DNA of 64,000 nucleotides from Algoriella xinjiangensis (GTDB lineage Bacteria; Bacteroidota; Bacteroidia; Flavobacteriales; Weeksellaceae): NCBI RefSeq assembly GCF_900115015.1, contig NZ_FOUZ01000007.1, positions 1 to 64,000 of the forward strand, read 5' to 3'. Shown piece by piece: positions 7,889 to 18,446 of this stretch (position 1 is its first letter; each line of letters starts with the position of its first letter). The notes under the pieces were generated by a model. It saw only the letters and a program-made list of their open reading frames with translations, ran no database searches and was not told where the DNA came from. The position numbers and the translations under genes were made by a program.

Positions 7889-8923
7889 ATGAATACGAAC
7901 AAACATTATATTTCGAACAACGTGCTTCTGCAAATTGCTTTTATCCTGATTATTTTAATTGTTTTTGGATTAATTACCAATAATTTATTAAGTTTTTTTC
8001 CTGGATTTTTAGGAGCAATCTGTTTATATGTACTGCTTTATAATCCACTACAATGGATGTTAAAAACAAAAAAATGGAACAAATTAGGAAGTGTTATTTT
8101 ACTAATGGTTGGTAGCGCAGTTTTTATAATTGGCCCATTGTATCTCTTAATTAAGATGTTAACAAATAAAGTTTTAGTCTTGTTAAATGATACTGCACAA
8201 ATAAAAACGGACGTCAATAAAATAATAGAAATGTTGCAAACAAAATTTCATATTGATGTTTTTAGCGCAACAAATATTGAAAAAATAACACAAGTTGGAG
8301 GTAAATTATTAGAAAAAACCCTAAATGCGTCTATGGATATGACGGTACAATTAGGTGTTGCTTTTTTGATTTTGTACTTTATGTTAATGAATCATCAAAA
8401 TCTAGAAAATTGGTTTTATAAAAATATTCCTATTCGTACCAATAATCTAAAAAGAATGAACAAAGATTTGAGAGATTTAGTGATTTCTAATGCAGTTGGT
8501 ATGCCATTAACAGCCTTTATACAAGCAATTATTGCCTACATTGGTTATTTAATTTTTGGTGTAGATGATGCTTTTACTTGGTTTATATTAACAATATTTG
8601 CGGCCATGTTACCTGTTGTTGGTGCAGCTTTAATTTATGTTCCATTAGGTTTATTTCTTTTAGCAAAAGGCGATACAGGAAGCGCGGTTGGCTTACTAAT
8701 TTACTGCTTTGTGGTAGTTGGTTTATCAGACAATGTAATTCGTTTAGTTTTACAAAAAAAGATGGCAGATGTACATCCTTTGGTAACAATTTTTGGTGTT
8801 ATTGTTGGACTTAATTTATTCGGATTTATCGGAATTATATTTGGACCAATCTTATTTTCTGTCTTTTTCTGGTTGATAAAATTATACAAATACGAATTTA
8901 TTGATCCAAATCCCGAAGATTAA
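7889..8923 (+). CDS. AI-2E family transporter (permease)
   Basis: 344 residues with about eight hydrophobic segments: two pairs near 13-75, then a soluble stretch about 90-140, and a C-terminal bundle from 150 on ending IGIIFGPILFSVFF. The PF01594 family pattern fits in length and topology. Substrate cannot be inferred; the family includes exporters of small molecules and Na/H antiporters. It is followed at 19 bases by a thioesterase gene. Confidence 0.85.
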   Translation: MNTNKHYISNNVLLQIAFILIILIVFGLITNNLLSFFPGFLGAICLYVLLYNPLQWMLKTKKWNKLGSVILLMVGSAVFIIGPLYLLIKMLTNKVLVLLNDTAQIKTDVNKIIEMLQTKFHIDVFSATNIEKITQVGGKLLEKTLNASMDMTVQLGVAFLILYFMLMNHQNLENWFYKNIPIRTNNLKRMNKDLRDLVISNAVGMPLTAFIQAIIAYIGYLIFGVDDAFTWFILTIFAAMLPVVGAALIYVPLGLFLLAKGDTGSAVGLLIYCFVVVGLSDNVIRLVLQKKMADVHPLVTIFGVIVGLNLFGFIGIIFGPILFSVFFWLIKLYKYEFIDPNPED

Positions 8924-8942
8924 CAATAAACCCTTTTTTAAA

Positions 8943-9374
8943 ATGAGTATAGAAAATTTCAAATTCTTCAAACCATTAGAACTTCGTTGGAACGATCTTG
9001 ATCCTATTGGTCATGTAAACAATGTTTTTTATTTTGAGTATTTCCAAATCGGACGTGCTTATTATATGTTAGACGCAAGTAAACAGTGGGATTGGACAAA
9101 ACATATGTTTGTGATTGCACATATGGAATGTGATTATCAAAAAGAATTAACCTTAACTGCAATTAACCCAAAAGTAGGTTTACGTGTTACAAAATTTGGA
9201 ACAAAAAGTTTCGAGTTTGAGTACATTATTACAAGTACAAACAGAAAAGGTGAAAACGTTATTCACGCCATCGGAAAAAGTACACAAGTAATGATTGACA
9301 TGCAGCAAGGAAAATCAATAGAATTACCCGAATGGTTAGTTGAAGATTTTAAACAATACGAGCCAAATATATAA
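8943..9374 (+). CDS. Acyl-CoA thioesterase, 4HBT hotdog fold
   Basis: 143 residues. The N-terminal LRWNDLDPIGHVNNVFYFEYFQIGR is the 4-hydroxybenzoyl-CoA thioesterase motif with the catalytic aspartate and the HVNN turn. I start at M 8943 (MSIENFKFF), because the 14 codons upstream overlap the permease gene and lie outside the fold. Probably hydrolyses acyl-CoA in the cytoplasm; substrate unknown. Confidence 0.85.
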   Translation: MSIENFKFFKPLELRWNDLDPIGHVNNVFYFEYFQIGRAYYMLDASKQWDWTKHMFVIAHMECDYQKELTLTAINPKVGLRVTKFGTKSFEFEYIITSTNRKGENVIHAIGKSTQVMIDMQQGKSIELPEWLVEDFKQYEPNI

Positions 9375-9469
9375 TTGTACCTGATAAAATATAGTTGCAG
9401 TAGTTAATTTTTTTGAGCAATTTTCATTAAATTTAACTACTGTTTTTTTATTATTAAAATTACTGCTTT

Positions 9470-9955
9470 ATGAAAAATCTATTTTTAATGCGTCATGCAA
9501 AAAGTCGTTGGGACGAAAATGTTTCGGATCAATTTCGCTCAATTACAGAAAATGGAGTTCATAAAACAGAAAAAGTAGCTCACTTTCTCCAAAATAATTA
9601 CGATTTACAATTTGATAAAATCTACTGCAGCAAAGCTGTTCGTGCAAAAGAAACGTCAGAAATTGTTCGTCCAATTCTTTTTCCAACTCAAAAAATAGAA
9701 ATCGAAGAAGATCTTTACACCTTTTCTCATTATTTATTGGATAATTGGATCAGAAAATTAGATAATCAATTGCAAAATGTTCTTATTTTTGGACACAATC
9801 CTGCTTTTACAGATATCATAAACCAATTAGGAAACGAGATGATTTACAACCTATCCACTTCTGGATTTGCTTGGATACAATTTGATTCGACGAATTGGAA
9901 AACTATCGAAAAAGGCAAAACCATGAAAATAATATTACCGAAAGAAATCGAATGA
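9470..9955 (+). CDS. SixA-like phosphohistidine phosphatase
   Basis: 161 residues of the histidine phosphatase fold. The catalytic RHA motif is at 8-10 (LMRHAKS, H9), with a second conserved histidine in FGHNPAF. Compact length matches SixA. It overlaps ppk1 by four bases (ATGA), and ppk1 overlaps ppx, so the three form one operon; a link to polyphosphate metabolism is inferred from this. Confidence 0.85.
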   Translation: MKNLFLMRHAKSRWDENVSDQFRSITENGVHKTEKVAHFLQNNYDLQFDKIYCSKAVRAKETSEIVRPILFPTQKIEIEEDLYTFSHYLLDNWIRKLDNQLQNVLIFGHNPAFTDIINQLGNEMIYNLSTSGFAWIQFDSTNWKTIEKGKTMKIILPKEIE

Positions 9956-12018
9956 AAAAATATATAAATAGAGAGATTAGTTGGTTATCATTTAATGCAC
10001 GCGTTTTACAAGAAGCCTCTGACGAAACTGTTCCACTGATTGACAGAATCCGTTTTTTAGGAATTTATTCTAACAATTTAGACGAGTTTTACTCTGTTCG
10101 CTATTCAGCCATTTTACGCTCAATTCAATTAAAAGATATCGAAAAAGTATATCAAAATATCGTTCCAGAACAAACTGACGAAGAATTAATTGAAGAAATA
10201 AATGAAATTGTTCGTCAACAGCGCGAACAATATGATGAATTGCACAATCAACTATTTAAGGAATTAGAATTGTATAAAATATTTGTTGTAGACAATCAAT
10301 CTCTTCCCGATATTTTTGTAGAATTTATTTCCGAATATTTTTACAACGAATTTATACATACTGTTGGAGTTTTTATTTTAGATGATATCAAAAAAGCACC
10401 TCCATTACGCGATGGTTCGTTTTATTTGGCTGTAAAAATGCAGTTAAAAGAAAAAATACAATATGCATTATTGATTGTGCCTACGCATCTTTTTCCACGT
10501 TTTATTATCTTACCAAACAAAGACGGAAACACGTATGTAATGTATCTCGAAGATATTATTCGTTATCATTTAAAAGATATTTTTAAGATGTTTGACTTCG
10601 AAAAAATTGAAGCACATTCTATAAAAATCACACGTGATAGTGAATTAGATTTTGACAACGATTTAGAACATAGCTTATTAGAAAAAGTGATAAATGGTTT
10701 AGAAAATCGTAAAAAAGGTGTTCCGGTTCGTTTAGTTTACGATTCTGAAATTGCGCCAGATACTCTAAAATTTTTCCTTAAAAAACTACGCTTAGACGAC
10801 TACGATAGTATCAATCCTGGTGGAAAATACCACAATAAACGAGATTTGATGAGTTTCCCAAATTTTGATATTGCTGGCTTAACTTACGAAAAAATTAAGC
10901 CGATTATGTTAAAAGGTCCATTTAAGTACAAAAGTTATTTTCAAGCTTTTACAGAAAAAGAGGAAATGATGATGGCGCCTTATCATGATTATTCGTTGTT
11001 ATTAAAATTTTTACGCGAAGCTGCTATTGATCCTAAAGTAACCAAAATTAAAATTACGATTTACCGTGTTGCAAAAGATTCGCAAGTCATGCATTCCTTG
11101 ATAAATGCGGCAATGAACGGTAAAGAAGTAACAGCAGTTTTAGAACTTCGTGCACGTTTTGATGAATCAAATAATGCCATGTGGTCGAGAAAATTACAAG
11201 AAGCAGGCGTTAATGTTATTTTTGGAGTTCCGGGTTTAAAAGTCCATTCAAAAATTGGTTATATAGAACGTAAACCTGAAGGAAATCTTGCCGAAAAATA
11301 TGTTTTTGTAAGTACAGGAAATTTTCATGCAGGTACAGCAAAAATTTATACAGATTACACATATTTCACAACAAATCCCGGCATTACAAAGGAAGTTGAG
11401 CAAATATTTAAGTTTTTTGGAGCAAATTATTTAAACCAAAGTTACAGTCATCTTTTAGTTTCACCTTACGGAACGCGACGTAAAATTGTCAAAATGATTA
11501 AGAAAGAAATTAAAAATCATCTTGCTGGTTTACCTGCCGAAATCAACCTAAAATTGAATAGTTTTAGTGATAAACAAATTATTGATTTACTGTATAAAGC
11601 ATCTCAAAAAGGTGTAAAAGTAAGATTGGTAATTCGCGGTATAAATTCGTTAATTCCAGGTGTAAAAGGCTTATCCGAAAATATTGAATGTGTTAGTGTG
11701 ATTGATAAATTTTTAGAACATCCGCGTATTTACTGGTTTAAGAATGCTGGCGACGACAAAGTTTACATTTCTTCGGCTGATATGATGGAACGTAATTTGG
11801 ACAGTCGCGTAGAAGTTGCTTGTCCTATTTATGATCATAATTTACGAAAAATAGTAATGGATACATTCGATTTAAGTTTTAATGACAATGTAAAAGGCCG
11901 CCAAATAACTGCTAAATCAGCCTTAGAATATAAAAGAAACAACCAACCACCAAATAGGTCGCAGTATACGACGTATGATTATTTTAAGAAATTAAACGAC
12001 GAAGATAATGAAGATTAG
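9952..12018 (+). CDS. ppk1: Polyphosphate kinase 1
   Basis: 688 residues. Makes polyphosphate reversibly from ATP. The N-terminus KYINREISWLSFNARVL is the classical PPK1 start, which fixes the start at 9952; an upstream in-frame ATG at 9895 lies within sixA and is rejected. The phospho-accepting histidine is H432 in KVHSKIG, and the second conserved histidine is H590 in EHPRIYW. All four PPK domains are present in order. Confidence 0.95.
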   Translation: MKKYINREISWLSFNARVLQEASDETVPLIDRIRFLGIYSNNLDEFYSVRYSAILRSIQLKDIEKVYQNIVPEQTDEELIEEINEIVRQQREQYDELHNQLFKELELYKIFVVDNQSLPDIFVEFISEYFYNEFIHTVGVFILDDIKKAPPLRDGSFYLAVKMQLKEKIQYALLIVPTHLFPRFIILPNKDGNTYVMYLEDIIRYHLKDIFKMFDFEKIEAHSIKITRDSELDFDNDLEHSLLEKVINGLENRKKGVPVRLVYDSEIAPDTLKFFLKKLRLDDYDSINPGGKYHNKRDLMSFPNFDIAGLTYEKIKPIMLKGPFKYKSYFQAFTEKEEMMMAPYHDYSLLLKFLREAAIDPKVTKIKITIYRVAKDSQVMHSLINAAMNGKEVTAVLELRARFDESNNAMWSRKLQEAGVNVIFGVPGLKVHSKIGYIERKPEGNLAEKYVFVSTGNFHAGTAKIYTDYTYFTTNPGITKEVEQIFKFFGANYLNQSYSHLLVSPYGTRRKIVKMIKKEIKNHLAGLPAEINLKLNSFSDKQIIDLLYKASQKGVKVRLVIRGINSLIPGVKGLSENIECVSVIDKFLEHPRIYWFKNAGDDKVYISSADMMERNLDSRVEVACPIYDHNLRKIVMDTFDLSFNDNVKGRQITAKSALEYKRNNQPPNRSQYTTYDYFKKLNDEDNED

Positions 12019-12895
12019 AAAATTGGGTGCAATAGATATAGGTTCTAACGCCATGCGATTATTGATTAATTATGTGTACGAAGAAGAAGGAAAAGCACCA
12101 ATATTTAATAAAACAAGTATTGTGCGCATGCCAATTCGACTGGGACATGATGTGTTTATAGATGGTGAAGTCTGCGAAAATAATGTAGAGCGAATTTGTG
12201 ATGCCATGCAGTCGTATGCACTAATGATGAAGGTTTATGACATCGAAATTTACAAAGCTTATGCAACCTCAGCCATGCGCGAAGCAATAAATGGAAAAGA
12301 GGTTGTAAAAAGAGTTAAGAAAAGATCAGGAATAACAATTGAAGTTATTGATGGTAAAACGGAAGCCGAATTATTATTCAATACCGAATTAGGTGATTTT
12401 ATAAAAGACGGAAAAACATATTTATATGTTGATGTTGGCGGTGGTAGTACCGAACTTACTTTGCTAAAAGACAGTAAAGTTTTTACATCAAAATCCTTTG
12501 AAGTAGGAACTGTTCGTTTACTCGAAAATAAAGTTGAGCCGCATACATTTGATGAAATGAAAAAATGGTTGCAAGATAATATTGGAACTGAAGAAATAGA
12601 ACTTATTGGTTCGGGCGGAAATATTAACCATGTTTACAAATATTCGGGCGTAAAATTAGGTTTGCCTTTGAGTAGTTTATATGTTAAAAAACAATATCAA
12701 ATTATGCAAACCATGACTGCCGAAGAACGTATGCAAAATTTTAACATGAAACCCGATCGCGCTGATGTGGTAGTTTATGCTTTAGAAATTTACAACAATG
12801 TATTAAAATGGTCGCATGCCAAAAAAATACATGTTCCTAAAATTGGATTATCTGATGGTATTATCCGAAAAATTTACAAGGATTTAGAGAAATAA
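12008..12895 (+). CDS. ppx: Exopolyphosphatase / Ppx-GppA family phosphatase
   Basis: 295 residues of the ASKHA fold: phosphate-1 loop GAIDIGSNAMRLL (about 7-19), phosphate-2 loop YVDVGGGSTEL (about 139-149) and a GSGGN motif (about 202-206). It lacks the C-terminal HD-like domain of the long E. coli form. It removes terminal phosphates of polyphosphate or pppGpp. It starts 11 bases inside ppk1, so synthesis and breakdown are co-expressed. Confidence 0.9.
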   Translation: MKIRKLGAIDIGSNAMRLLINYVYEEEGKAPIFNKTSIVRMPIRLGHDVFIDGEVCENNVERICDAMQSYALMMKVYDIEIYKAYATSAMREAINGKEVVKRVKKRSGITIEVIDGKTEAELLFNTELGDFIKDGKTYLYVDVGGGSTELTLLKDSKVFTSKSFEVGTVRLLENKVEPHTFDEMKKWLQDNIGTEEIELIGSGGNINHVYKYSGVKLGLPLSSLYVKKQYQIMQTMTAEERMQNFNMKPDRADVVVYALEIYNNVLKWSHAKKIHVPKIGLSDGIIRKIYKDLEK

Positions 12896-12918
12896 AAAAG
12901 AAGCTTAATTGCTGATTT

Positions 12919-12944
12919 GGTCAGAAGAAATTCTGACCTTTTTT
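12919..12944 (+). terminator. Terminator of the polyphosphate operon
   Basis: GGTCAGAA (12919-12926), GAAA loop, TTCTGACC (12931-12938), six T. Confidence 0.9.
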
Positions 12945-13058
12945 ATACTTAATTGATAGGTTAAAACTATTTAGCAAATTCATTTTATTTTTAATATCCA
13001 ACTTTTTTCTTCAAAATCTATTTTCTACTTTAGTTAAATAATTAACACTATATTTAAA

Positions 13059-15647
13059 ATGAAGAAAAATTTAACGCTGATATTTTCTGCGTTTGTTTTG
13101 TCTATGTATGCGCATGCCCAAACAGCAGAGCAAATTGTAGACAACTACGAAACACAGGCAATAGCAAGCAATGTTGAGTATAAATTTGCTCAAACGATTG
13201 ATGATGATGCTACGCAAAGAGTTTACACTCAAAGAACATTTCAAGGAATTCCGATTTACAATAGCTACTCTACCTATGTAATCAAAAACAAACAAGTTAT
13301 TTCTAAAACTGCGTCAGAAAATTTTAATATTTCATTAAAAAATGCTGCCGTTTCTCCTGCTCTTAGTTTTGATCAAGTTATAAATAAAATTGCTCAAGCT
13401 GAGGGATTAAAAGTTATTGCTGATACAAAAGTTAATCAAAACGGAGTTTATATTTCGAAAGATGACGCTGCTGAAATAGTTTACTATATTAATAACGAAA
13501 ATCAAGCTATTTTAAGTTACGCTTTTAGTTATCAGTTAGTAAAAGAAAACCAAAACGATATCATTCATGTTGTTATTGATGCAATAAATGGTTCAGTTTT
13601 AGAAAAACACAACAATACATTAAGTTGTGGTCATAATCACGGATCATTTCACAACGAAAATTTAGCTACTTTTAATAAAGCTGACTGGGATTGGTTATAT
13701 GATGATGCCGTAAATACTGCATCGCCACAATACAATGTATATCAATTACCTTTAGAAGCGCCTAATCGCGGAGCAAGAACATTTGCAGACCAAGCTGTAT
13801 CTAACACAACTGCATCTCCAAATGGTTGGCACAATACCGCTGAAGGATCAGTAAAAACAAGAACAGAAGGAAATAATACAAGAACAGCTAGAGATCATGA
13901 ATCTAAAGGATATCAGACTTATAGTTCAAGTACAAATACTGTAACAATTAAAGATACTGATTATGCTGATGGCGGAAGTGCTTTAAATTTTGATTTTCCA
14001 ATAGATTTAACTAATCATCCATATACAAACTGGGAAGCTGCAACTACAAATTTGTTCTACATGAACAACATGATGCACGATATTTTCTATAATTACGGCT
14101 TTACAGAAGCTAATGGGAATTTCCAAAAAATTAACTTTGACAAAGGTGGTACAGGAAATGATGATGTTGTTGCACTAGCACAAACAGGATTAGCATTAGG
14201 CGCAGTTAATAATGCAACTTTTGCAACACCTGCAGATGGTAAATCTCCTCGTATGGCGATGTATTTATGGAACAAAACACCAGAACCACTTATCATAAAT
14301 AGTCCTTCTAACATTGCTGGTAATTACCAAGCAACAATTCCTACTTGGGGCGGAACATTAACTTCTACTCCATTAACAAAAGATTTTGTTCTAATCTTAA
14401 AAAGTGAAACAACTGGAACACCATACGATGGTTGTGGAACTTTTACAAATACTGCAGAAATAAACGATAAAATTGCAATAATCTATCGTGGAGATTGTCC
14501 TTTTGCAACAAAAGTTAAAAATGCACAAAATGCAGGTGCAAAAGCAGCTATAATTGTAAATAATGTCGACGGAATGATCAATATGTCTGGTGACGATACA
14601 ACAATTACTATTCCTGCATTATCAATTAGTAAAGCAGACGGAGATAAAATAGTTAAAGAATTACAAAATAAAGTAATCGTTAATGGTTCTTTAGTTAAAA
14701 CTGAAGTTTCTTACATTGATGGAAGTTTAGATAACGGTATTATCGCGCACGAATATGGACATGGAATTTCTAATCGTTTAACAGGTCCTATTACAAACGC
14801 AAACTGTTTAAATAACCTTGAACAAATGGGAGAAGGTTGGTCAGATTTCTTCGGATTAATGATTACACAACTTCCAACAGATAAAAGCACTACAAAAAGA
14901 GGTATTGGTACTTTCGCAACTAATGATGCTATAGATGGATCAGGAATTCGCGCTACTGCATATTCTACAGATATGACGGTTAATCCTGCCAGATATGGTT
15001 TCTTAAAAACTTATGGAAACTCAGATTCGCCTCATAATACAGGATACGTTTGGGCTTCTATGGTTTGGGATTTAAACTGGAAAATGATTGACAAATATGG
15101 TTTCTCTCCAGATTTATACAATGGTAAAGCGGGTAACAACATGGCATTACAATTAGTAATGACTGGTCTTAAATTACAGCCTTGTTCTCCTGGTTTTGTT
15201 AGTGGTCGTGATGCAATTATTATGGCTGATGAACAATTAAACGAAGGTGCTAATAAATGTGATATTTGGTCTGTTTTTGCTCGTAGAGGTTTAGGTTATA
15301 GTGCTCTTCAAGGAAGTACAAACAGTAGAACTGATGGTACTGAAGCTTTTGATATGCCTCCAGTTGAGGTTTTAAACTGTGAATTATCTACAAGTGAATT
15401 AAAAGATTCAACTTTCCAAATCTACCCAAATCCAACAAAAGATGTGGTTTATATTGTGGACAAAACAATCAAAAATGATATCAAAGTAGATATTATTGAT
15501 ATGGTTGGAAAAGTAGTTTCTACACAAACTGTTAAGTTTGATGGGCAAAAAGGTAGTTTAACAACTAACAATTTACCTAAAGGTATTTACATCTTAAAAT
15601 TCAAAACGGATAATGGTACAATTACTAAAAAATTAATTAAAAACTAA
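13059..15647 (+). CDS. Secreted M36 (fungalysin-type) metalloprotease with PA insert and T9SS signal
   Basis: 862 residues. Signal peptide 1-20; FTP-like propeptide to about 200; M36 domain interrupted by a PA domain (about 430-530, DGCGTFTNTAEINDKIAIIYRGDCPF region); zinc site HEYGH with H564, E565 and H568, followed by GEGWSDFFG at 591-599; C-terminal Por secretion domain from about 785 (FQIYPNPTKD ... GIYILKF). It is secreted through the type IX system and probably degrades extracellular protein. The PA insert is common in M36 enzymes of Bacteroidota. Single gene. Confidence 0.95.
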   Translation: MKKNLTLIFSAFVLSMYAHAQTAEQIVDNYETQAIASNVEYKFAQTIDDDATQRVYTQRTFQGIPIYNSYSTYVIKNKQVISKTASENFNISLKNAAVSPALSFDQVINKIAQAEGLKVIADTKVNQNGVYISKDDAAEIVYYINNENQAILSYAFSYQLVKENQNDIIHVVIDAINGSVLEKHNNTLSCGHNHGSFHNENLATFNKADWDWLYDDAVNTASPQYNVYQLPLEAPNRGARTFADQAVSNTTASPNGWHNTAEGSVKTRTEGNNTRTARDHESKGYQTYSSSTNTVTIKDTDYADGGSALNFDFPIDLTNHPYTNWEAATTNLFYMNNMMHDIFYNYGFTEANGNFQKINFDKGGTGNDDVVALAQTGLALGAVNNATFATPADGKSPRMAMYLWNKTPEPLIINSPSNIAGNYQATIPTWGGTLTSTPLTKDFVLILKSETTGTPYDGCGTFTNTAEINDKIAIIYRGDCPFATKVKNAQNAGAKAAIIVNNVDGMINMSGDDTTITIPALSISKADGDKIVKELQNKVIVNGSLVKTEVSYIDGSLDNGIIAHEYGHGISNRLTGPITNANCLNNLEQMGEGWSDFFGLMITQLPTDKSTTKRGIGTFATNDAIDGSGIRATAYSTDMTVNPARYGFLKTYGNSDSPHNTGYVWASMVWDLNWKMIDKYGFSPDLYNGKAGNNMALQLVMTGLKLQPCSPGFVSGRDAIIMADEQLNEGANKCDIWSVFARRGLGYSALQGSTNSRTDGTEAFDMPPVEVLNCELSTSELKDSTFQIYPNPTKDVVYIVDKTIKNDIKVDIIDMVGKVVSTQTVKFDGQKGSLTTNNLPKGIYILKFKTDNGTITKKLIKN

Positions 15648-15663
15648 TATTTAATTAAGTCAT

Positions 15664-15697
15664 ATAAAAAAAGGGATTTCGTAAGAAATCCCTTTTT
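15664..15697. terminator. Shared terminator between the M36 gene and the metal operon
   Basis: AAGGGATTTC (15671-15680), GTAA, GAAATCCCTT (15685-15694), with A and T runs on both sides, so it can act in both directions between convergent genes. Confidence 0.85.
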
Positions 15698-15711
15698 GTT
15701 TTAATCATTTA

Positions 15712-16113
15712 TTAATGTTGATGATTTGTATGATCTTCTTCCTTTTTTGGAGAAGTTTCAGTTACATGTTCACCTTCTTCCTCGTCGCGCTCATACAAAC
15801 AACAAGAGTGTAAATTATCATATACTTTATCGTCAGCACGTTTATCATTTGTATCGTGACCAGCGGCTACAACTGCATTTTCTACAGCATCAACCTTATT
15901 TTTTGTTTCATTCAAAACAATGTGTAAGTTATGCGAATCCACATCCCAAGTTGCCACTTTTACACCTTTTACAGCATAAGCAGCTTTCTCAATACGCTCT
16001 TTACATTGTTCGCAATTTCCTTTTACATGTAAATCATGTTTTGCGTTTTTATTTTGTGCTTGTGCGCTTATTCCCAAAGTCGCTACCAAAGCAAAAGCTA
16101 ATAAATTTTTCAT
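15712..16113 (-). CDS. Secreted heavy-metal-associated (HMA) domain protein
   Basis: 133 residues. Signal peptide 1-20 (ISAQAQ), then a ferredoxin-like HMA domain with CxxC (C34, C37 in GNCEQCKER), and a C-terminal acidic, histidine-containing tail (HTNHQH) that may add metal sites. It probably binds copper or a similar soft metal in the periplasm. It is last in a three-gene minus-strand cluster with a TonB receptor and a cysteine-rich protein. Confidence 0.85.
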   Translation of the reverse strand: MKNLLAFALVATLGISAQAQNKNAKHDLHVKGNCEQCKERIEKAAYAVKGVKVATWDVDSHNLHIVLNETKNKVDAVENAVVAAGHDTNDKRADDKVYDNLHSCCLYERDEEEGEHVTETSPKKEEDHTNHQH

Positions 16114-16133
16114 TCTATTATTCTTTATGGTTT

Positions 16134-18380
16134 TTATTTTAAACTAAATCTTAATCCTGCATAATACATCTGTCCAAAAATTGGTGCATAAACGATAGAA
16201 CTATCGAAATTTGATCCAAAAGGATCATCTGCACCTAAAATTACACGATGTTGTTGATAATTTGATACATTTTCTCCTCCAACATAAACTTCAAATCTTT
16301 TTGAGAAAACACGCGTAATCTGAAAATTAATTGTTCCGAATGGATTCGAATATTCTTGTAATTGATTTTCGGGTAAATTATCCGAAGTATTTGGTAAACG
16401 TTGCTTTCCAATCCAATTATACGTTACATCAAAACGCCAATTTCTGCCATTTTTCTCATGTGTTTCGTACTCTAAATTCGTAAAAAAACGATGTTTTGCT
16501 TGTAATGGACGTTCTAATTTTCCGTTTTCATAATCAGTTTCTATATCATAATGTTTGTATGATGCTCTAATTTTGAAATGCTCAAACGGATTATAATTAA
16601 AGTCAAATTGAAACGAATTTGCGTAAGAATCTCCCTCTAAATTATAAAATCTAACCTGACGAGCAGAATAATCAATATCTGTTACAATTTGATTTTCGAA
16701 AGATGTTCTATAAAAATCTGCTGTTACATCTGCTTTTTTACCGAATAATTTAAATTCTTGCGTAACACTGAAACCATAATTCAAAGCAATTTCTGGATCT
16801 AAACCATACGTTTCTCCGCCATTCCCGATGATATTAAACTGTCGTGAAGACGCAAATAAATTTTGATTTTCTGCAAAAATATTGTTGATACGCTTACCAC
16901 GTCCAACCGAAGCTTTTATCGTAGTTCCATTCCAAGGCGTGTAACGTGTATGTAAACGCGGCGTTAAAAAGAAGCCCATTCGGTTGTGATAATCCGCGCG
17001 TAAACCAGCTATCATATTAAAATTCTTTGAATTATCGAATGTATATTCAAAAAAAGCACCAGCAGAATTGTCAACTCTATTGTAATTTGCATCAGTTGGC
17101 AAGGCTACAAATTCTTTAAATTTATCATAAGTAAAACTTGCTCCTGTCGAAAATTTATTCTTTGTATTACTTATAATTGAGCTAAAAATATAGTTTGCAT
17201 AAAAACTTTGTTGCTCGATATCATATTGATTTAATCCGAAATACGAATCTTGTTTATGGTAACTAAAAGCCGTTTGTAAACCCATACTTTGATATGGCAT
17301 TTCTGGAAAAACATACCCTATTTTAGAAGATAAATCGACACGATTTGTATTAATTTCTGATCCCCAATAATTTTTTGTTAATTTATCTCGGTCTTTATCA
17401 AAATCGATTTGACCAGCTTGTTTTTGGTCATTTAAATAACGTGCAGAGAAAAATCCAACCAATCCTTTTTCTAAATTTTGGTATTGCCAACGATTCATCA
17501 CATTAACTTGATGACCTAGCGGATTGTCTAAAAATCCATCATCATTCATATCATTTTTAGCTACACGAGCGTTTCCATGTAAAAAAAGTGATGAACTCCA
17601 TTTGTCGTTCAATTTCTTATTTAAATGTACATTTCCTTCGAAACGAGAATCTGTCGAACCATAAAGATTGACAAACAAAGGCACATCATTCGCAGGTTTT
17701 ATAAGCTCTGTATTAATTTGTCCCGAAATACTTTCGTATCCATTAATAACCGTCCCCGCTCCTTTTGTTACCTGAATACTCTCTACCCAAGTTCCTGGCG
17801 TAAAACTAAGCCCAAAAGCTTGAGAAGCTCCACGAACAGACGGTATATTTTCTTCCGCAATCAATATATAAGGCGATGTAAGTCCCAACATTTTGATTTG
17901 TTTATTTCCTGTTACAGCGTCCGAAAAATTAACATCAATAGAAGGATTTGTTTCGAATGATTCGGCAAGATTACAACAAGCTGCCTTCAATAACTCTTTT
18001 CCAGTCATTGTCGTCATGTTGGTTGCTAGCTTCGATTTTTTTAAAGAACTACTTCTATCTTTTACAACAACTTCGCCCAATGCTGTGTCTCCAAAATTAT
18101 CTTTTACTTGAATCGTAATATTCTGAAATTCGTTTTTTAACTCGGTAAAAGTTGTTGTTTCATTTTCATAAAACACACCCAAAGTTGATGTAGTTTGATA
18201 ATTTTCGATCTCAAAATCACCTTTTTCATCTGTTATTACAGAAATATCTGTTGATTGCCAAAAGACTTCTGCACCAATAATTGGTTGATTATTTTGATCT
18301 GTAATTTTTCCTTTTAAAGTAGATTGCGCGTATGTTAACGCTGCACTTAGTATAAATACTGAAGTGAATATTTTTTTCAT
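16134..18380 (-). CDS. TonB-dependent receptor, probably for metal (copper) traffic
   Basis: 748 residues. Signal peptide 1-18, carboxypeptidase-like regulatory domain (about 20-100), plug domain from about 105 and a 22-strand barrel to the C-terminus. The plug begins with LLKAACCNLAESFETNPS, a di-cysteine version seen in receptors that accompany HMA proteins. Transport energy would come from TonB-ExbBD. The metal link rests on the neighbours; the ligand is not proven. Confidence 0.85.
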   Translation of the reverse strand: MKKIFTSVFILSAALTYAQSTLKGKITDQNNQPIIGAEVFWQSTDISVITDEKGDFEIENYQTTSTLGVFYENETTTFTELKNEFQNITIQVKDNFGDTALGEVVVKDRSSSLKKSKLATNMTTMTGKELLKAACCNLAESFETNPSIDVNFSDAVTGNKQIKMLGLTSPYILIAEENIPSVRGASQAFGLSFTPGTWVESIQVTKGAGTVINGYESISGQINTELIKPANDVPLFVNLYGSTDSRFEGNVHLNKKLNDKWSSSLFLHGNARVAKNDMNDDGFLDNPLGHQVNVMNRWQYQNLEKGLVGFFSARYLNDQKQAGQIDFDKDRDKLTKNYWGSEINTNRVDLSSKIGYVFPEMPYQSMGLQTAFSYHKQDSYFGLNQYDIEQQSFYANYIFSSIISNTKNKFSTGASFTYDKFKEFVALPTDANYNRVDNSAGAFFEYTFDNSKNFNMIAGLRADYHNRMGFFLTPRLHTRYTPWNGTTIKASVGRGKRINNIFAENQNLFASSRQFNIIGNGGETYGLDPEIALNYGFSVTQEFKLFGKKADVTADFYRTSFENQIVTDIDYSARQVRFYNLEGDSYANSFQFDFNYNPFEHFKIRASYKHYDIETDYENGKLERPLQAKHRFFTNLEYETHEKNGRNWRFDVTYNWIGKQRLPNTSDNLPENQLQEYSNPFGTINFQITRVFSKRFEVYVGGENVSNYQQHRVILGADDPFGSNFDSSIVYAPIFGQMYYAGLRFSLK

Positions 18381-18446
18381 TTTTACGATATAATTTTAAA
18401 CAATAACATTTTGGTTCTGATTGATTTAATCAAAATAAAACGGTTA

